DNA of 45,170 nt from CAZBBB01 sp964490005 (lineage in GTDB: Bacteria > Planctomycetota > B15-G4): assembly GCA_964490005.1 (NCBI GenBank), contig CAZBBB010000014.1, forward strand, positions 1 to 45,170, in the 5' to 3' direction. The notes under the pieces are model-generated. The model did no database searches, was not told the origin of the DNA, and worked only from the letters and a program-made list of their open reading frames with translations. Both the position numbers and the translations under genes were made by a program. Numbering within the stretch: the first letter of the stretch is position 1; each line of letters opens with the position of its first letter. Positions 44,520 through 45,170 of this stretch are shown piece by piece.

Positions 44520-45022
44520 GCCTCGCCTCCGCGGCGGGCGAGCGACACGGCGCCCACGAGCACGATCAGCAGCAGCACCGAGATGGCCTCGAAGGGCAGC
44601 AGGTAGCCGGTGCGCTCCAGGAACAGCGTGCCGAGCGCGGAGGTCGTGGGCGCGGCCTCTCCCAGCGCCTCGGGCGCGTTCTCCGCGAGCACGGCCTGCA
44701 CGCCGCTCACGGCCTTCCAGAGCACGAAGCCGAGGTAGCCGACGACGATCGCCATCGCGCCGTTGCGCAGCAGCGAGACGCGGGCCGTGTCGCGCGTGCT
44801 GAGCATGACGGCGAACAGCAGCAGCACCGTCACGCCGCCGACGTAGAGCAGCACCTGCGCCGCGCCGAGGAAGTCGGCCCCGAGCACCCAGTACAGGCCG
44901 GCGACGCCGAACAGCGAGGCCACCAGCGCGAAGGCCGAGTGCACGATGCTGCGGTGAAAGGCCAGCACGAGCGCGCCGAGCAGCGCCAGACCCGCGAACA
45001 CGGCGAACATGAAGTCGGCCAT
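44516..45022 (-). CDS. nuoJ: NADH-quinone oxidoreductase subunit J
   Basis: A 168-residue membrane subunit with five hydrophobic segments. It starts MADFMFAVFAGLALLGALVL. ALVASLFGVAGLYWVLGADF and AAQVLLYVGGVTVLLLFAVM form the conserved core that couples quinone reduction to the pumping arm. The length is at the short end of the normal range. The ATG at 45022 shares its first base with the TGA of the preceding gene (TGATG), and the end overlaps nuoK, so translation is coupled along the operon. Confidence 0.94.
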   Translation of the reverse strand: MADFMFAVFAGLALLGALVLAFHRSIVHSAFALVASLFGVAGLYWVLGADFLGAAQVLLYVGGVTVLLLFAVMLSTRDTARVSLLRNGAMAIVVGYLGFVLWKAVSGVQAVLAENAPEALGEAAPTTSALGTLFLERTGYLLPFEAISVLLLIVLVGAVSLARRGGEA

Positions 45023-45170
45023 CAGGCGCCGCCCTTCGCCGGCGGGGCCGCGGACCGGGCGGGCCGCCCGCGCGGCGCGCCGCCCGGGGCGCCGCTGCTG
45101 CCCGGAGCGTGCTTGCTCGTCACCTCGACGCCGGTGGGCGCCGCGCGGCCCGCCGCGGGCCCGCCCGCCC
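45022..45170 (-). CDS. 3' end of a gene upstream of nuoJ, probably nuoI (partial)
   Basis: An open frame enters from the right edge and ends at a TGA (45022-45024) fused to the nuoJ start as TGATG. Only the last 48 or so residues are visible. They are a Gly/Ala/Pro/Arg-rich tail (for example TGVEVTSKHAPGSSGAPGGA, then a basic stretch ending in PPAKGGA) with no ferredoxin cysteines. By nuo gene order this should be the 23-kDa subunit NuoI with a C-terminal extension, but the identity is inferred from position only. Confidence 0.5.
   Translation of the reverse strand, partial: AGGPAAGRAAPTGVEVTSKHAPGSSGAPGGAPRGRPARSAAPPAKGGA

Noticed and set aside
42261..44606. Long open frame (781 codons) opposite nuoL
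   Set aside because: Its composition is Val/Asp/Glu/Arg-rich shadow sequence; nuoL on the other strand is unambiguous.

Overview
The window is about 45 kb of very GC-rich, gene-dense bacterial DNA. It contains one 100-base run of N, so it is probably a scaffold from a draft or metagenome-assembled genome. A planctomycete (Planctomycetota) is the most likely source. The evidence is an extracytoplasmic FG-GAP protein, an eight-module carboxypeptidase-regulatory-like protein, a YfbK-type von Willebrand protein beside an ECF sigma factor, three ECF sigma factors within 24 kb, an alkaline-phosphatase/sulfatase-fold lipoprotein and leucine dehydrogenase. This rests on gene content only; there is no rRNA or tRNA here. 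Genes are tightly packed: no non-coding stretch exceeds about 205 bases apart from the N gap, and many neighbours overlap by four bases (ATGA, GTGA or TTGA).

Layout. 1-4.0 kb (minus): an eight-module surface or periplasmic protein, an ECF sigma factor and a membrane protein running off the left edge, coupled by two GTGA overlaps. 4.06-7.1 kb (minus): a second ECF sigma factor followed by a YfbK-like VWA protein whose N-terminus looks like an anti-sigma domain. 7.1-11.1 kb: an inositol-monophosphatase-family enzyme (minus), a small membrane protein plus hypoxanthine phosphoribosyltransferase (plus), and an FG-GAP secreted protein (minus). 11.1-13.9 kb (minus): a complete NMT1/SsuABC-like ABC importer. 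14.1-20.3 kb: a B12-domain radical SAM enzyme divergent from a radical SAM/SPASM enzyme, the latter followed by a sulfatase-fold lipoprotein with Thr in place of the formylglycine Cys, and then a convergent GT87-like membrane glycosyltransferase. 20.3-23.0 kb (minus): a carboxyltransferase resembling methylcrotonyl-CoA carboxylase beta and an HMG-CoA-lyase-like protein, which look like leucine catabolism. 23.0-29.6 kb (minus): a third ECF sigma factor, a PlsC acyltransferase, a TPR-like protein, XdhC, an aberrant PII protein, MurJ and leucine dehydrogenase. 29.8-38.8 kb: a propeller-like lipoprotein and an SGNH hydrolase, a small membrane protein, DNA topoisomerase I with a membrane protein, a PcrA/UvrD helicase and a second SGNH hydrolase. 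38.9-45.2 kb (minus): the distal NADH dehydrogenase operon, nuoI(partial)-J-K-L-M-N.

Working together. The nuo genes form the membrane arm of complex I. Leucine dehydrogenase, the carboxyltransferase and the lyase-like protein would fit branched-chain amino-acid breakdown, though the biotin subunit and intermediate steps are not here. The two sigma-factor loci look like self-contained envelope signalling cassettes. The best candidates for something undescribed are the divergent radical SAM pair with its sulfatase-fold lipoprotein, the PII protein that lacks Tyr51 and the C-loop and is coupled to XdhC, and the sigma/VWA cassette with its linker repeats.
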